NCBI GenBank assembly: GCA_029962745.1
Contig: CM057162.1
Location: 11,378,123 to 11,442,122 of the forward strand
Source of the DNA: Echinometra lucunter
Taxonomy: Eukaryota; Echinodermata; Echinoidea; Camarodonta; Echinometridae
Length of the DNA stretch: 64,000 nt
Direction: 5' to 3'
Shown: piece after piece, positions 61,601 through 64,000 of the stretch
Numbering within the stretch: position 1 is the first letter of the stretch
How the letters are laid out: every line of letters begins with the position of its first letter
The notes under the pieces: model-generated
Told to the model about the DNA's origin: nothing
What the model saw: only the letters and a program-made list of their open reading frames with translations
The model's database searches: none
Made by a program: the position numbers and the translations under genes

Positions 61601-63669
61601 TGTAATCTACAAATGTAAAGCACCAGTCATAAAAAAATAAAGTATTAAAAAATAACTACAAAAACTGCCTTAAACATTAATGTTTCAAAGGATAGTTGTA
61701 AGCTACTGCATGCCCTTCCTTCCCCCCAAAGCTGCATGAATTGTCAAATCCATTATGATGAGACTTTGCAGCCACAAACTGAATTTGAAATCAGTTGTGT
61801 TTAAAATTCATGTTTACATCAAGTTAAATGAGGTAATAACTGATTTAAGGAATGCATTGAATCTCTTCAAAATGTCATTTTGTTGTTATGAGGAGATGCA
61901 TGCTTCACACAGATATTGTAAGTAAATCTGTGTATCATTTATTAATCAAGTTTCCTTTTAGAAAGACCTATCATAGTAGTGCTATATTGAATGGATCTAA
62001 TATAAAAACATTGCACTGTTTATATTTTCATGCATAAAATCAATTTGAATCTTCCTTCATAGATCCTAGCCATGGAGCACCAACACTGCATCCAGATCTG
62101 TCAGTCCCTTCCCCAGCGAGAATTTGCCATCTCTGGGGCCATTGCTATGGCAGCGGCATTCGCAACCTACCTGGGACCCTATGACCCCAAGTTCCGCCGA
62201 TCTGTCCTGACGGTCCATTGGCCGCTGTGTCTTCAAGAGAGGGGTGTTCCTCTGGTCATTGATGCAATAGATCCAATGAAAGGTTGGGATATTTTCTTTT
62301 TTTCCCTTCTTACCTTAGATAATGCATTTTGCCAAATTTTGGAGTTGGCATAGAAAGAGTTTGATGAAATGGGAAAGTTCATGCACATGATCGTAGCCCA
62401 TGCTCCCATTCAATAAAAAAATAACCCCTTTTTTTTTATTCAGATGAAACTTATGTATTGAGTTGCTTTGGTACAGATATATAATTTCATTATGTTTCAC
62501 ACTACTAATTCATTGTCAGTGTTGTATAGAAATTACTATGTATTTGTTCTTGATGCATGCCTTCAAATGATGAAAATTTTGGTAGTCATTCTTCCAGAGA
62601 AATGTAGATAGCACTTGTATGCAAGCTTTAAATCAGGGATGATATTTAAAGAGATTCAAATGTCCATTTGATGTCCTATTTTAACATGATATTTGTAATT
62701 ATTACCATCTTGCTTATTTTTGTAGGATGGATTGTTGAATGGGCCATCCACACGTCACCAAAGACGCGGGCCAACACAGGCATGGAAAGCGCCCTCCCTC
62801 CCCTAGACCTCAACCAGCGAGACAGTGAAGGAACACCTGCCGCACGCCAGGAAGACGACGGCAAGACGCCGGTGAATGAAGGAGAATCAGAGAACGAAGG
62901 ACAGGCTGAGGAGGAGGAGGATGGAGAGAAGAAGGAAGAGGAAGGAGTGGAAGCTGATGATGGAGTGAACGAAGGAGGAGAGGATGAAGGGAAGAGCCAA
63001 GAGATGAAGGAGAAGGAAGATGAGATGAATGCTTTGCTCTCTCAGGCACAAGGTACAGTATTTTCTGAAATTTGTCAACTGCTACAAATTTATATTTTCT
63101 CTGCCATGTTAGTATGGAGAAAGAGAAAGAGAGAAAGAAAGATTAGAGAAAAATAGAAAGAGTAAGAAAAGGTCCATTACATGTATGTTTAAGGGAAGGA
63201 AAAGGAAAGAAGTTAGAGAGAAAAATTATAAGTAACCACATGTACTCCAAGGTTGAATTCAACAAATTTTTGTATTATTGTAGTAATGGTATTTTTTAGA
63301 AAATCTCTATTCTGTGCCTTTGTTTCCTATAATGTAGACTCTTGGACACTTTCTAGTTACAAGAATTGTAATACACTGTACATTTTTTAAAGTAGATCAC
63401 CATTTTTTTTTAAATTCCGGGTCTAATCCGGGTCCTCTAATGTCCTCTTACAGAAGGCCAAGAAACACCCCGTAATGAGCAGCCTGCTGCATCTGCATCC
63501 GAGGAGCCCCAGCGTGGCTTCACAGCCCTGAGTGAGATAGCAGAGAGTCAGCATGCTTATGATGTAGATGCATTCCCACAGATTGGTAGCGCAGAATACC
63601 AGCGTTATGTGCAGTCGCTCATCAAACTACTTGTTGGAGAGAAGTGTGTACATGACTGGGGTACCAAAG
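32600..63669 (+). CDS. DNHD1: DNHD1-type dynein heavy chain, AAA1-AAA5 and stalk block (gene-level, 32 exons, partial)
   Basis: Thirty-two phase-consistent exons. Order of landmarks: AAA1 Walker B region (CFNNLA, canonical CFDEFNR) in exon 9; AAA2 P-loop TGPPGCGKSE in exon 15; AAA3 P-loop VGEAGCGKT in exon 21 and Walker B LVDDLN in exon 22; degenerate AAA4 P-loop VADGNPGLSN in exon 28; stalk and microtubule-binding tip in exons 32-37, with the signature LCNWVRG; AAA5 start in exon 38 (FATYLGPYDPKFR). DNHD1 is a divergent dynein heavy chain reported to be needed for sperm flagellum assembly (established knowledge). The symbol rests on divergence pattern, not on a database search; a strongly diverged DNAH is the alternative. 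Introns carry MITEs, SINE and LINE fragments. Confidence 0.8.
32943..33129. mobile_element. CAGACCTCCC MITE, copy 1, inserted in exon 9 splice donor
   Basis: 187 bp, left end CAGACCTCCCAACC, right end decayed to ATATCTG. Flanked by a perfect 7-bp target duplication CAAGGTA (32936-32942 and 33130-33136), which is the donor CAAG|GTA itself. Other copies at 35440 and 60556. Confidence 0.85.
33671..33775 (+). CDS. Dynein exon 10: AAA1
   Basis: Phase 1/1, acceptor tttatag, donor gtacgt. GFRQAAELSTKLANLREMY aligns with the GF.DA..LA.K....Y.L segment after the AAA1 FRPV motif. Confidence 0.88.
34086..34556. repeat. GGCGTAAATCC inverted-repeat element, copy 2 (reversed)
   Basis: From cacccaccgacgtaaatcc to gggatttacgccaatg, the reverse complement layout of the copy at 4886. 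Internal duplication of a ccacttttctggttttcaat segment (34278 and 34354). Confidence 0.6.
34918..35040 (+). CDS. Dynein exon 11: AAA1-AAA2 junction
   Basis: Phase 1/1. Encodes YEGPHGLSIRNMRNIIIEAG, equivalent to the YD.G.RA.KSVL..AG motif of AAA1. Acceptor tctacag, donor gttagt, followed by a poly-C run. Confidence 0.9.
35440..35626. mobile_element. CAGACCTCCC MITE, copy 2
   Basis: Runs CAGACCTCCCAGCC to TTTGGAGGTCTG, flanked by tgcatc on both sides (6-bp target duplication). Same body as copy 1 (gaatttggaggaaagaatct, ttgagcaaaatca). Confidence 0.85.
35705..35806 (+). CDS. Dynein exon 12: acidic linker
   Basis: Phase 1/1. Starts ALAELVSIENKDPLQL, then EEDESEEKEDEKQNEK, a charged low-complexity stretch not present in ordinary dyneins at this place. 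Splice sites ttgctag and gtaagt are good. Confidence 0.82.
36849..37043 (+). CDS. Dynein exon 13: start of AAA2
   Basis: Phase 1/1. NEAIVTALRNTFMPRLHGSD and FVTMVTDVFPDA align with the E...L.RA.RD.N.PKF...D...F..I..DLFPG block that opens AAA2. Confidence 0.9.
37401..37493. repeat. Short TTAACCC...GGGTTAA element
   Basis: 93 bp from TTAACCCGTTGAGCCC to TTAAAAGGGTTAA; followed directly by a SINE tail fragment (gaatccgatgactggggtaa, to about 37590). Confidence 0.45.
37494..37590 (+). mobile_element. SINE tail fragment
   Basis: gtgaatccgatgactggggt through agagcgcttaaagacatct and atataaattcagaat, matching the 3' part of the SINE at 55330-55430. Confidence 0.65.
37624..38119. mobile_element. TTAA-flanked MITE, family 2, copy 3
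   Basis: TTAA-AGACAGTGGTTAAC ... GTTAGCCAATGACT-TTAA. Same orientation and body as the copy at 23133. Its end is 14 bp from dynein exon 14. Confidence 0.85.
38134..38345 (+). CDS. Dynein exon 14: AAA2 before the P-loop
   Basis: Phase 1 start, phase 0 end. ARVAQLSQLTNTHQT matches the K..QLYE....RH segment just before the AAA2 P-loop. A TTAA-type MITE ends at 38119, only 14 bp upstream, so the branch point probably lies in the transposon. Confidence 0.88.
38519..38645. mobile_element. Half fold-back element, GTTTCATAAAGCTG type
   Basis: ttgggtatcccgttttgcac then cttcatactcaagttgtttc and ttaactttaggaacagg match one arm of the elements at 30953 and 58388; the other arm is lost. Confidence 0.55.
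38772..38929 (+). CDS. Dynein exon 15: AAA2 P-loop
   Basis: Phase 0 start, phase 2 end. VIVTGPPGCGKSECI is an intact Walker A (GxxxxGKS). HRIFLQAVESVELLGSADP aligns with the NPKAIT..ELYG.D motif after the AAA2 P-loop. A decayed copy of its 3' part lies near 39062-39170. Confidence 0.95.
39062..39170 (+). pseudogene. Decayed copy of exon 15 3' end
   Basis: Repeats the AGGATCTTCCT...GTGGAGCTACT tract of exon 15 (the VTAHRIFLQAVESVELLG part) about 235 bp downstream. The donor is changed to gcgtacgtg and a TAG follows. Surrounding (GA)-rich sequence is duplicated with it. Confidence 0.78.
39515..39626 (+). CDS. Dynein exon 16: AAA2
   Basis: Phase 2 start, phase 0 end. EWRDGLFIALLRKL aligns with EW.DG..S...R; AMHLDGE corresponds to WIVFDGP of the AAA2 Walker B strand, keeping the Asp. 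Confidence 0.92.
40052..40165 (+). CDS. Dynein exon 17: AAA2
   Basis: Phase 0/0. Encodes MEIFSSLFDHDGTLALANNE then RVHIPDNFSVFWE, equivalent to MN.VLDDNK.L.L..GERI.....MFE. A MITE starts 13 bp beyond the donor. Confidence 0.93.
40179..40585. mobile_element. Family 1 MITE, right end decayed
   Basis: Starts TTAA-CCCATATCTGACAG, body as at 225 (cacatgagcagaaagggcat, aattggcaatgtg), ends ttcctgtcatgcatgg without TTAA. Begins 13 bp after the exon 17 donor. Confidence 0.8.
40944..41246 (+). CDS. Dynein exon 18: AAA2 C-terminal part
   Basis: 101 codons, phase 0/0. LSPGLLSRIGLLSM is the counterpart of SPATVSRCGM, with Arg kept (LSR, the position of the canonical arginine) and Cys replaced by Ile. 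The rest is helical; SKQRKRPKMKRI is a basic patch. Confidence 0.92.
41847..42017 (+). CDS. Dynein exon 19: AAA2-AAA3 helical region
   Basis: 57 codons, phase 0/0. VSFAAIWAFGGTLEEKHRST matches F.F..IWS.GG.....R..F of dyneins. Acceptor cttctcag, donor gtgaga. Confidence 0.93.
42490..42618 (+). CDS. Dynein exon 20: AAA3 entry
   Basis: 43 codons, phase 0/0. VFDYFVDSESQEMVNWSEAV aligns with the conserved V.DY.VD.....W..W segment before AAA3; ends FVHTVTTE, like the VPT.DT.R strand. Confidence 0.92.
43134..43294 (+). CDS. Dynein exon 21: AAA3 P-loop
   Basis: Phase 0 start, phase 2 end. SYLLGLLSDAGKPVMLVGEA leads into GCGKTAII, an intact Walker A in the AAA3 setting (canonical PVLLVG..GTGKT). A longer open frame overlaps it in another phase and is not coding. 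Confidence 0.94.
43627..43692. repeat. (GA)n microsatellite
   Basis: About 65 bp of ga with two g interruptions in the intron between exons 21 and 22. Confidence 0.95.
44010..44136 (+). CDS. Dynein exon 22: AAA3 Walker B
   Basis: Phase 2 start, phase 0 end. FTTSRVLWQRLEERLEWRHG then KKLMCLVDDLNLAY: the VDDLN Walker B is the AAA3 hallmark (canonical FIDDLNMP). A canonical Met-Pro after DLN is replaced by Leu-Ala. Confidence 0.94.
44931..45042. repeat. (TCTA/TCTG/TCCA)n microsatellite
   Basis: About 110 bp of tetranucleotides following a possible retroposon tail (tgtaaagcatgagatttttaa). Confidence 0.95.
45101..45309 (+). CDS. Dynein exon 23: AAA3
   Basis: Phase 0 start, phase 2 end. MVRQHLDSGGFYEPD matches LLRQWLDHGGWYD; SVPSLNQRLVRHFAVLGMP matches the ....TPRF.RHFNV motif, retaining the Arg. 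VTYVTTVNP stands where canonical chains have the AAMGPPGGGRN sensor. Confidence 0.94.
46218..46311 (+). CDS. Dynein exon 24: AAA3
   Basis: Phase 2 start, phase 0 end. EVHYIFTTLLHTHFL corresponds to the L..IF..IL..HF helix after RHFNV. The TTSSNAGRDHK end is polar and may be a short insert. Confidence 0.9.
46560..46770 (+). mobile_element. LINE 3' fragment
   Basis: RAWNNLPPSIRA then, after a frameshift, ETLSAFKRQLKTYL, the non-LTR reverse transcriptase end; tail ends in gttattattatta. Confidence 0.65.
47566..47729 (+). CDS. Dynein exon 25: AAA3 end
   Basis: Phase 0 start, phase 2 end. RCHYVFSLRDMRRLFQ is the counterpart of KSHYTFNLRD.SRVFQG that closes AAA3. An alternative acceptor three bases on (AAG) would drop one Lys. 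Three further copies of the 3' end, two with intact donors, follow down to about 48275. Confidence 0.92.
47822..48275 (+). pseudogene. Three copies of exon 25 3' end
   Basis: Copies end at 47911 (gtaagt), 48096 (gtaagt) and about 48270 (decayed), periods 182 and 185 bp. Each repeats the HYVFSLRDMRRLFQ coding end; the intervening sequence carries long G runs (13 at 47813-47825, 24 at 47990-48013). The spacing is not a multiple of three, so no in-frame extension. Confidence 0.8.
48586..48757 (+). CDS. Dynein exon 26: AAA3-AAA4 link
   Basis: Phase 2 start, phase 0 end. LLLLWRHECEWVYGQRLVSP matches the L.RLW.HE..RVF.DRL block between AAA3 and AAA4. Confidence 0.93.
49695..49865. repeat. CTATAGACAGG-type repeat
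   Basis: ctgaaacctgtatatgaaga and ggtctatatagacaggtggt with several repeats of aggtggtcttt; same family as 95-720 and the 16728/17100 flanks. Confidence 0.55.
50935..51152. mobile_element. MITE with ATTCT(A/G)AAA termini
   Basis: Inverted ends attctaaaattttttttatc-ttttatcttat and ataagataaaagattataac-gattttcagaat, about 218 bp, in the intron before exon 27. Confidence 0.65.
51221..51466 (+). CDS. Dynein exon 27: before AAA4
   Basis: 82 codons, phase 0/0. PDQPLFSNL takes the place of the PLLFGDF motif; RLLQDAVEEYNKGHPKIKLT matches L...LEEYN......LVLF. The middle (SSQQATSSTAGSE) is a polar insert. Confidence 0.9.
52230..52472 (+). CDS. Dynein exon 28: AAA4 with degenerate P-loop
   Basis: 81 codons, phase 0/0. 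ETIQRVCRLARMI then GHALLVADGNPGLSNLFARL: canonical GHALLVGVGGSGRQSL..LA. The P-loop Lys/Arg and Ser/Thr are replaced (PGLSN), so nucleotide binding at AAA4 is doubtful. Followed by YKIDQFKADLVAMYTKAGVK, the conserved W.EDLK..Y..AG.. stretch. Confidence 0.93.
52856..52911 (+). repeat. TATC-rich microsatellite forming the exon 29 acceptor tract
   Basis: ctatgtatctgtctatgtat followed by ctatctatttatctatctct and ctgtcag: the repeat itself supplies the pyrimidine tract. Confidence 0.85.
52912..53117 (+). CDS. Dynein exon 29: AAA4
   Basis: Phase 0 start, phase 2 end. LLLLLTEEDLHEEDFLVYVG aligns with the Walker B strand F...D.QI..E.FLEDIN; only acidic residues around EED remain. GAITHLF corresponds to GEVPNLF. 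The acceptor's pyrimidine tract is a TATC microsatellite. Confidence 0.92.
53221..53370. mobile_element. GTTTCATAAAACTT MITE, copy 1
   Basis: About 150 bp, ggggccctgtttcctaaaac to tgttatgaaacgaggcc. Reverse of the copy at 60197 (shared ctgccacatttc(t/a)atgacaaattt). Confidence 0.8.
53731..53897 (+). CDS. Dynein exon 30: AAA4 end
   Basis: Phase 2 start, phase 1 end. NNFRVVLISADTGHDFQRRC matches NLHVVL.MSPVG..FR.R.R; YPALTEHLNCYWYQHWTRER matches FPSLVNCCTIDWF..WP..AL. Confidence 0.95.
55120..55440 (+). mobile_element. tRNA-derived SINE, near full length, (ATT)n tail
   Basis: B-box-like gagttcaaatcccg at 55132, body taatgtcctttggcaagat, ccactctccacccaggtg, gggtacccggtagga, then aagcgcttagagactct and ggcgctatataaatccagaa before (att)n. 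The 5' A-box part is replaced by acctacatgt repeats. Confidence 0.75.
55465..55615 (+). CDS. Dynein exon 31: AAA4 to stalk
   Basis: Phase 1 start, phase 2 end. LAHLLATMHLAIRQLDGEEK then KHLTNTTYEKFVER, equivalent to the ..H.SV...S..F......R.NYVTPTSYLELI segment that leads into the stalk. Confidence 0.92.
55650..56020 (+). mobile_element. Probable LINE 3' tail
   Basis: ctcttaagaccttccttttc (SLKTFLF) repeated twice in ~42-bp units, then tail ending gcgtttggaaacataaatat and tgctatataaatgtattta. Coding part almost absent. Confidence 0.45.
56488..56644 (+). CDS. Dynein exon 32: stalk coiled coil CC1
   Basis: Phase 2 start, phase 0 end. FLSMYKQRQAKIHEEHLTVT matches the F..LL..K...........GL.KL; then a heptad-rich charged helix (ENKLAMRLQKQLEHELVV). 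This is the outgoing half of the antiparallel stalk. Confidence 0.9.
56787..56906. repeat. Polypurine (GAA/GAG)n tract
   Basis: About 120 bp of A and G only on the + strand, in the intron between stalk exons 32 and 33; mirror-repeat character could allow triplex formation. Confidence 0.9.
57033..57137 (+). CDS. Dynein exon 33: stalk coiled coil CC1
   Basis: 35 codons, phase 0/0. Helical, QDKAIAGQQVKIVQKQL, heptad-like Leu/Ile/Val pattern, continuing CC1 toward the microtubule-binding tip. Confidence 0.87.
57609..57783 (+). CDS. Dynein exon 34: end of CC1 and microtubule-binding domain start
   Basis: Phase 0 start, phase 1 end. ALPKYTLAHERAVYKTVAVV replaces ALPALEAA..AL..L; SLGELRGMHKPDVDIEDLLA aligns with ITEVKS...PP..V..VMEA, the entry to the microtubule-binding domain. 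The conserved Pro pair is reduced to one. Confidence 0.9.
57858..58272. mobile_element. TTAA-flanked MITE, family 1, best copy (reversed)
   Basis: TTAA-CCCATTCGTGACAG ... CTGTCACGAATGGG-TTAA: perfect TIRs and TTAA on both sides, 415 bp. Reference copy of the family in this window. Confidence 0.9.
58340..58800 (-). mobile_element. SINE on minus strand split by a fold-back element
   Basis: Left piece tcctaccgggtatccattta-ctgcacctgg and right piece ggatggagagtggcaattgt then cttgccaaaagacat are the reverse complement of the SINE body at 55120-55440. Fold-back copy 2 (58386-58700) lies between them. Confidence 0.7.
58386..58700. mobile_element. Fold-back element, GTTTCATAAAGCTG type, copy 2
   Basis: gggatgtttcataaagctgt at the left, acagcttcatgaaacccc at the right, arms ~75 bp, next to a C run (58703-58718). 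Confidence 0.85.
59178..59244 (+). CDS. Dynein exon 35: microtubule-binding domain
   Basis: 67 bp, phase 1 start, phase 2 end. DLTWSKGAKRQMANIER corresponds to the .DYW.PSKK.L.D..F region, shorter than usual. Acceptor cctcacag, donor gtacaa. Confidence 0.88.
59655..59990 (-). mobile_element. Retroposon tail on minus strand
   Basis: (ata)n followed by ttttatatagcgcaaattac and agtctctaagcgctatgg is the reverse of the ...agcgcttagagact...gcgctatataaa tail seen in SINEs here; the rest (gggagtttattccatagttg) looks like a longer retroposon. Confidence 0.5.
60019..60180 (+). CDS. Dynein exon 36: microtubule-binding domain end
   Basis: Phase 2/2. FLEELASFDDSELPESTLNL, then SFQAKNMLRKNAAAASLCNW and VRG: a very good match to FL..L..YDKDNIP......I...Y....F.P......S.AA..LC.WVRAM. 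A GTTTCATAAA-type MITE begins 17 bp beyond the donor. Confidence 0.96.
60197..60344. mobile_element. GTTTCATAAAACTT MITE, copy 2
   Basis: 148 bp, gggccccgtttcataaaact to agttttatgaaacagggccc, near-perfect TIR. Starts 17 bp after the exon 36 donor. Confidence 0.85.
60557..60740. mobile_element. CAGACCTCCC MITE, copy 3
   Basis: CAGACCTCCCAATT to AGGTTGGGAGGTCTG, flanked by cataag and cacaag, an imperfect 6-bp duplication. Perfect TIR CAGACCTCCCAA. Confidence 0.85.
61272..61512 (+). CDS. Dynein exon 37: stalk coiled coil CC2
   Basis: Phase 2 start, phase 0 end. VKPLHKKVEETRVAIEEAEH opens the returning helix (canonical V.PK...L..A...L), rich in Lys and Glu, closing with LSRKMTKQLDTANRF, like the C..KL.RA..LI..L motif at the base of the stalk. 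Confidence 0.95.
62063..62282 (+). CDS. Dynein exon 38: start of AAA5
   Basis: Phase 0 start, phase 1 end. FAISGAIAMAAAFATYLGPY then DPKFR matches LVGDVLLAAGFIAYLGPFT..YR of AAA5. CLQERGVPLV aligns with C....IP.......L...L. Confidence 0.95.
62726..63052 (+). CDS. Dynein exon 39: AAA5 with long acidic insert
   Basis: 109 codons, phase 1/1. Begins WIVEWAIHTSPKTRAN (canonical I..W.I.GLP.D..S.ENAI), then breaks into an insert of about 80 residues dominated by Glu, Gly, Asp and Lys (GQAEEEEDGEKKEEEGVEAD). The insert interrupts the position where the AAA5 P-loop region should approach. Acceptor tttgtag, donor gtacag. Confidence 0.9.
63454..63669 (+). CDS. Dynein exon 40: after the acidic insert, AAA5
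   Basis: 72 codons, phase 1/1, last exon in the window. Starts with a polar run (EQPAASASEEPQRG), then YQRYVQSLIKLLVGEKCVHD. I cannot align it securely with AAA5 of other dyneins; frame and splice sites (cttacag, gtagga) support it. Confidence 0.85.
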
Positions 63670-64000
63670 GTAGGATTGAATACGTAATTTAGGCCATGTT
63701 CACGTCTTGTGGAGATCTGTTGGTGCAAGATCTTCTTGTCATAGATTACAATGTTAAGTATGCCATTGTATAAGCTGGTGTTTCAAGATAATTGAGTACA
63801 TGTCTAGAAAACCGAAGGTACATGAACATGAAGGTTTGGACTGTGTTCACATCTACCATAGATCTTATAGAGTTGATGTGACCAATTGGATTATAATGTT
63901 TTGTGTAAACATGTCCATTCACTGGTTCAGGTATTGTTTGCAGGGAAGTGCTAACATGACTGAAGAACTAAGGTTAGGTTTATTACTTTAAGACTGTGTT

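Larger units (their letters stand above)
56021..64000. other. Intron survey, dynein exons 31-40 and right edge
   Basis: 56021-56487: gatgatgttggtatt-like degenerate repeats. 56645-57032: polypurine tract. 57138-57608: nothing. 58801-59177: nothing. 59245-59654: nothing. 60345-60556 and 60741-61271: nothing. 61513-62062, 62283-62725, 63053-63453: nothing recognised. 63670-64000: intron after exon 40, nothing recognised. Confidence 0.45.

Noticed and set aside
62676..63078. Minus-strand Leu/Ser/Pro-rich open frames
   Set aside because: Antisense shadow of the acidic repeat in dynein exon 39.

Overview
This is eukaryotic genomic DNA, AT-rich, with short exons, GT-AG introns of about 0.4-2.7 kb and many small non-autonomous transposons. 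The organism is most likely a marine invertebrate deuterostome, probably a sea urchin or other echinoderm. The basis is the abundance of ACATGTA-type words, a tRNA-derived SINE with an (ATT)n tail, fold-back elements with a GTTTCATAAA core, and a nephrin-like receptor beside a ciliary-type dynein relative. Species cannot be fixed from sequence alone. No rRNA, CRISPR, operon or stand-alone tRNA gene was seen.

Layout: (1) 1004-7528, + strand, eight exons of a divergent dynein heavy chain, covering the N-terminal linker up to just before AAA1. (2) A 500-N gap (7600-8099). (3) 8100-32099, a contig with a different gene on the same strand: at least seven Ig domains, one FN3 domain, a 21-nt micro-exon, an unrecognised juxtamembrane module, a transmembrane exon and cytoplasmic mini-exons; it resembles nephrin and is incomplete at both ends. 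(4) A second 500-N gap (32100-32599). (5) 32600-63669, thirty-two more dynein exons, from the AAA1 Walker B region through AAA2, AAA3, AAA4, the stalk and microtubule-binding tip, into AAA5. Splice phases agree at every dynein and receptor junction that I could read. The dynein gene runs off the right edge.

The dynein is best read as DNHD1-type: the whole motor layout is present, but the AAA1 Walker B acidic pair is replaced by Asn-Asn, the AAA4 P-loop has lost its Lys, and basic Ser/Gly-rich and acidic Glu/Asp-rich inserts interrupt the fold. AAA2 and AAA3 P-loops look intact. The AAA1 P-loop exon is missing from the window and must lie in a gap or elsewhere.

The two genes have no evident functional link. 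The receptor is either nested in a dynein intron or was placed there by scaffolding; exon 8 and the first receptor exon are phase-compatible, so automatic gene prediction could fuse them. The introns show two recurring themes. First, seven exons are followed by one or more decayed tandem copies of their own 3' end plus splice donor. Second, there is a dense set of small inverted-repeat elements, many flanked by TTAA as expected for piggyBac-type targets. One further MITE inserted exactly in the splice donor of exon 9 and duplicated it.
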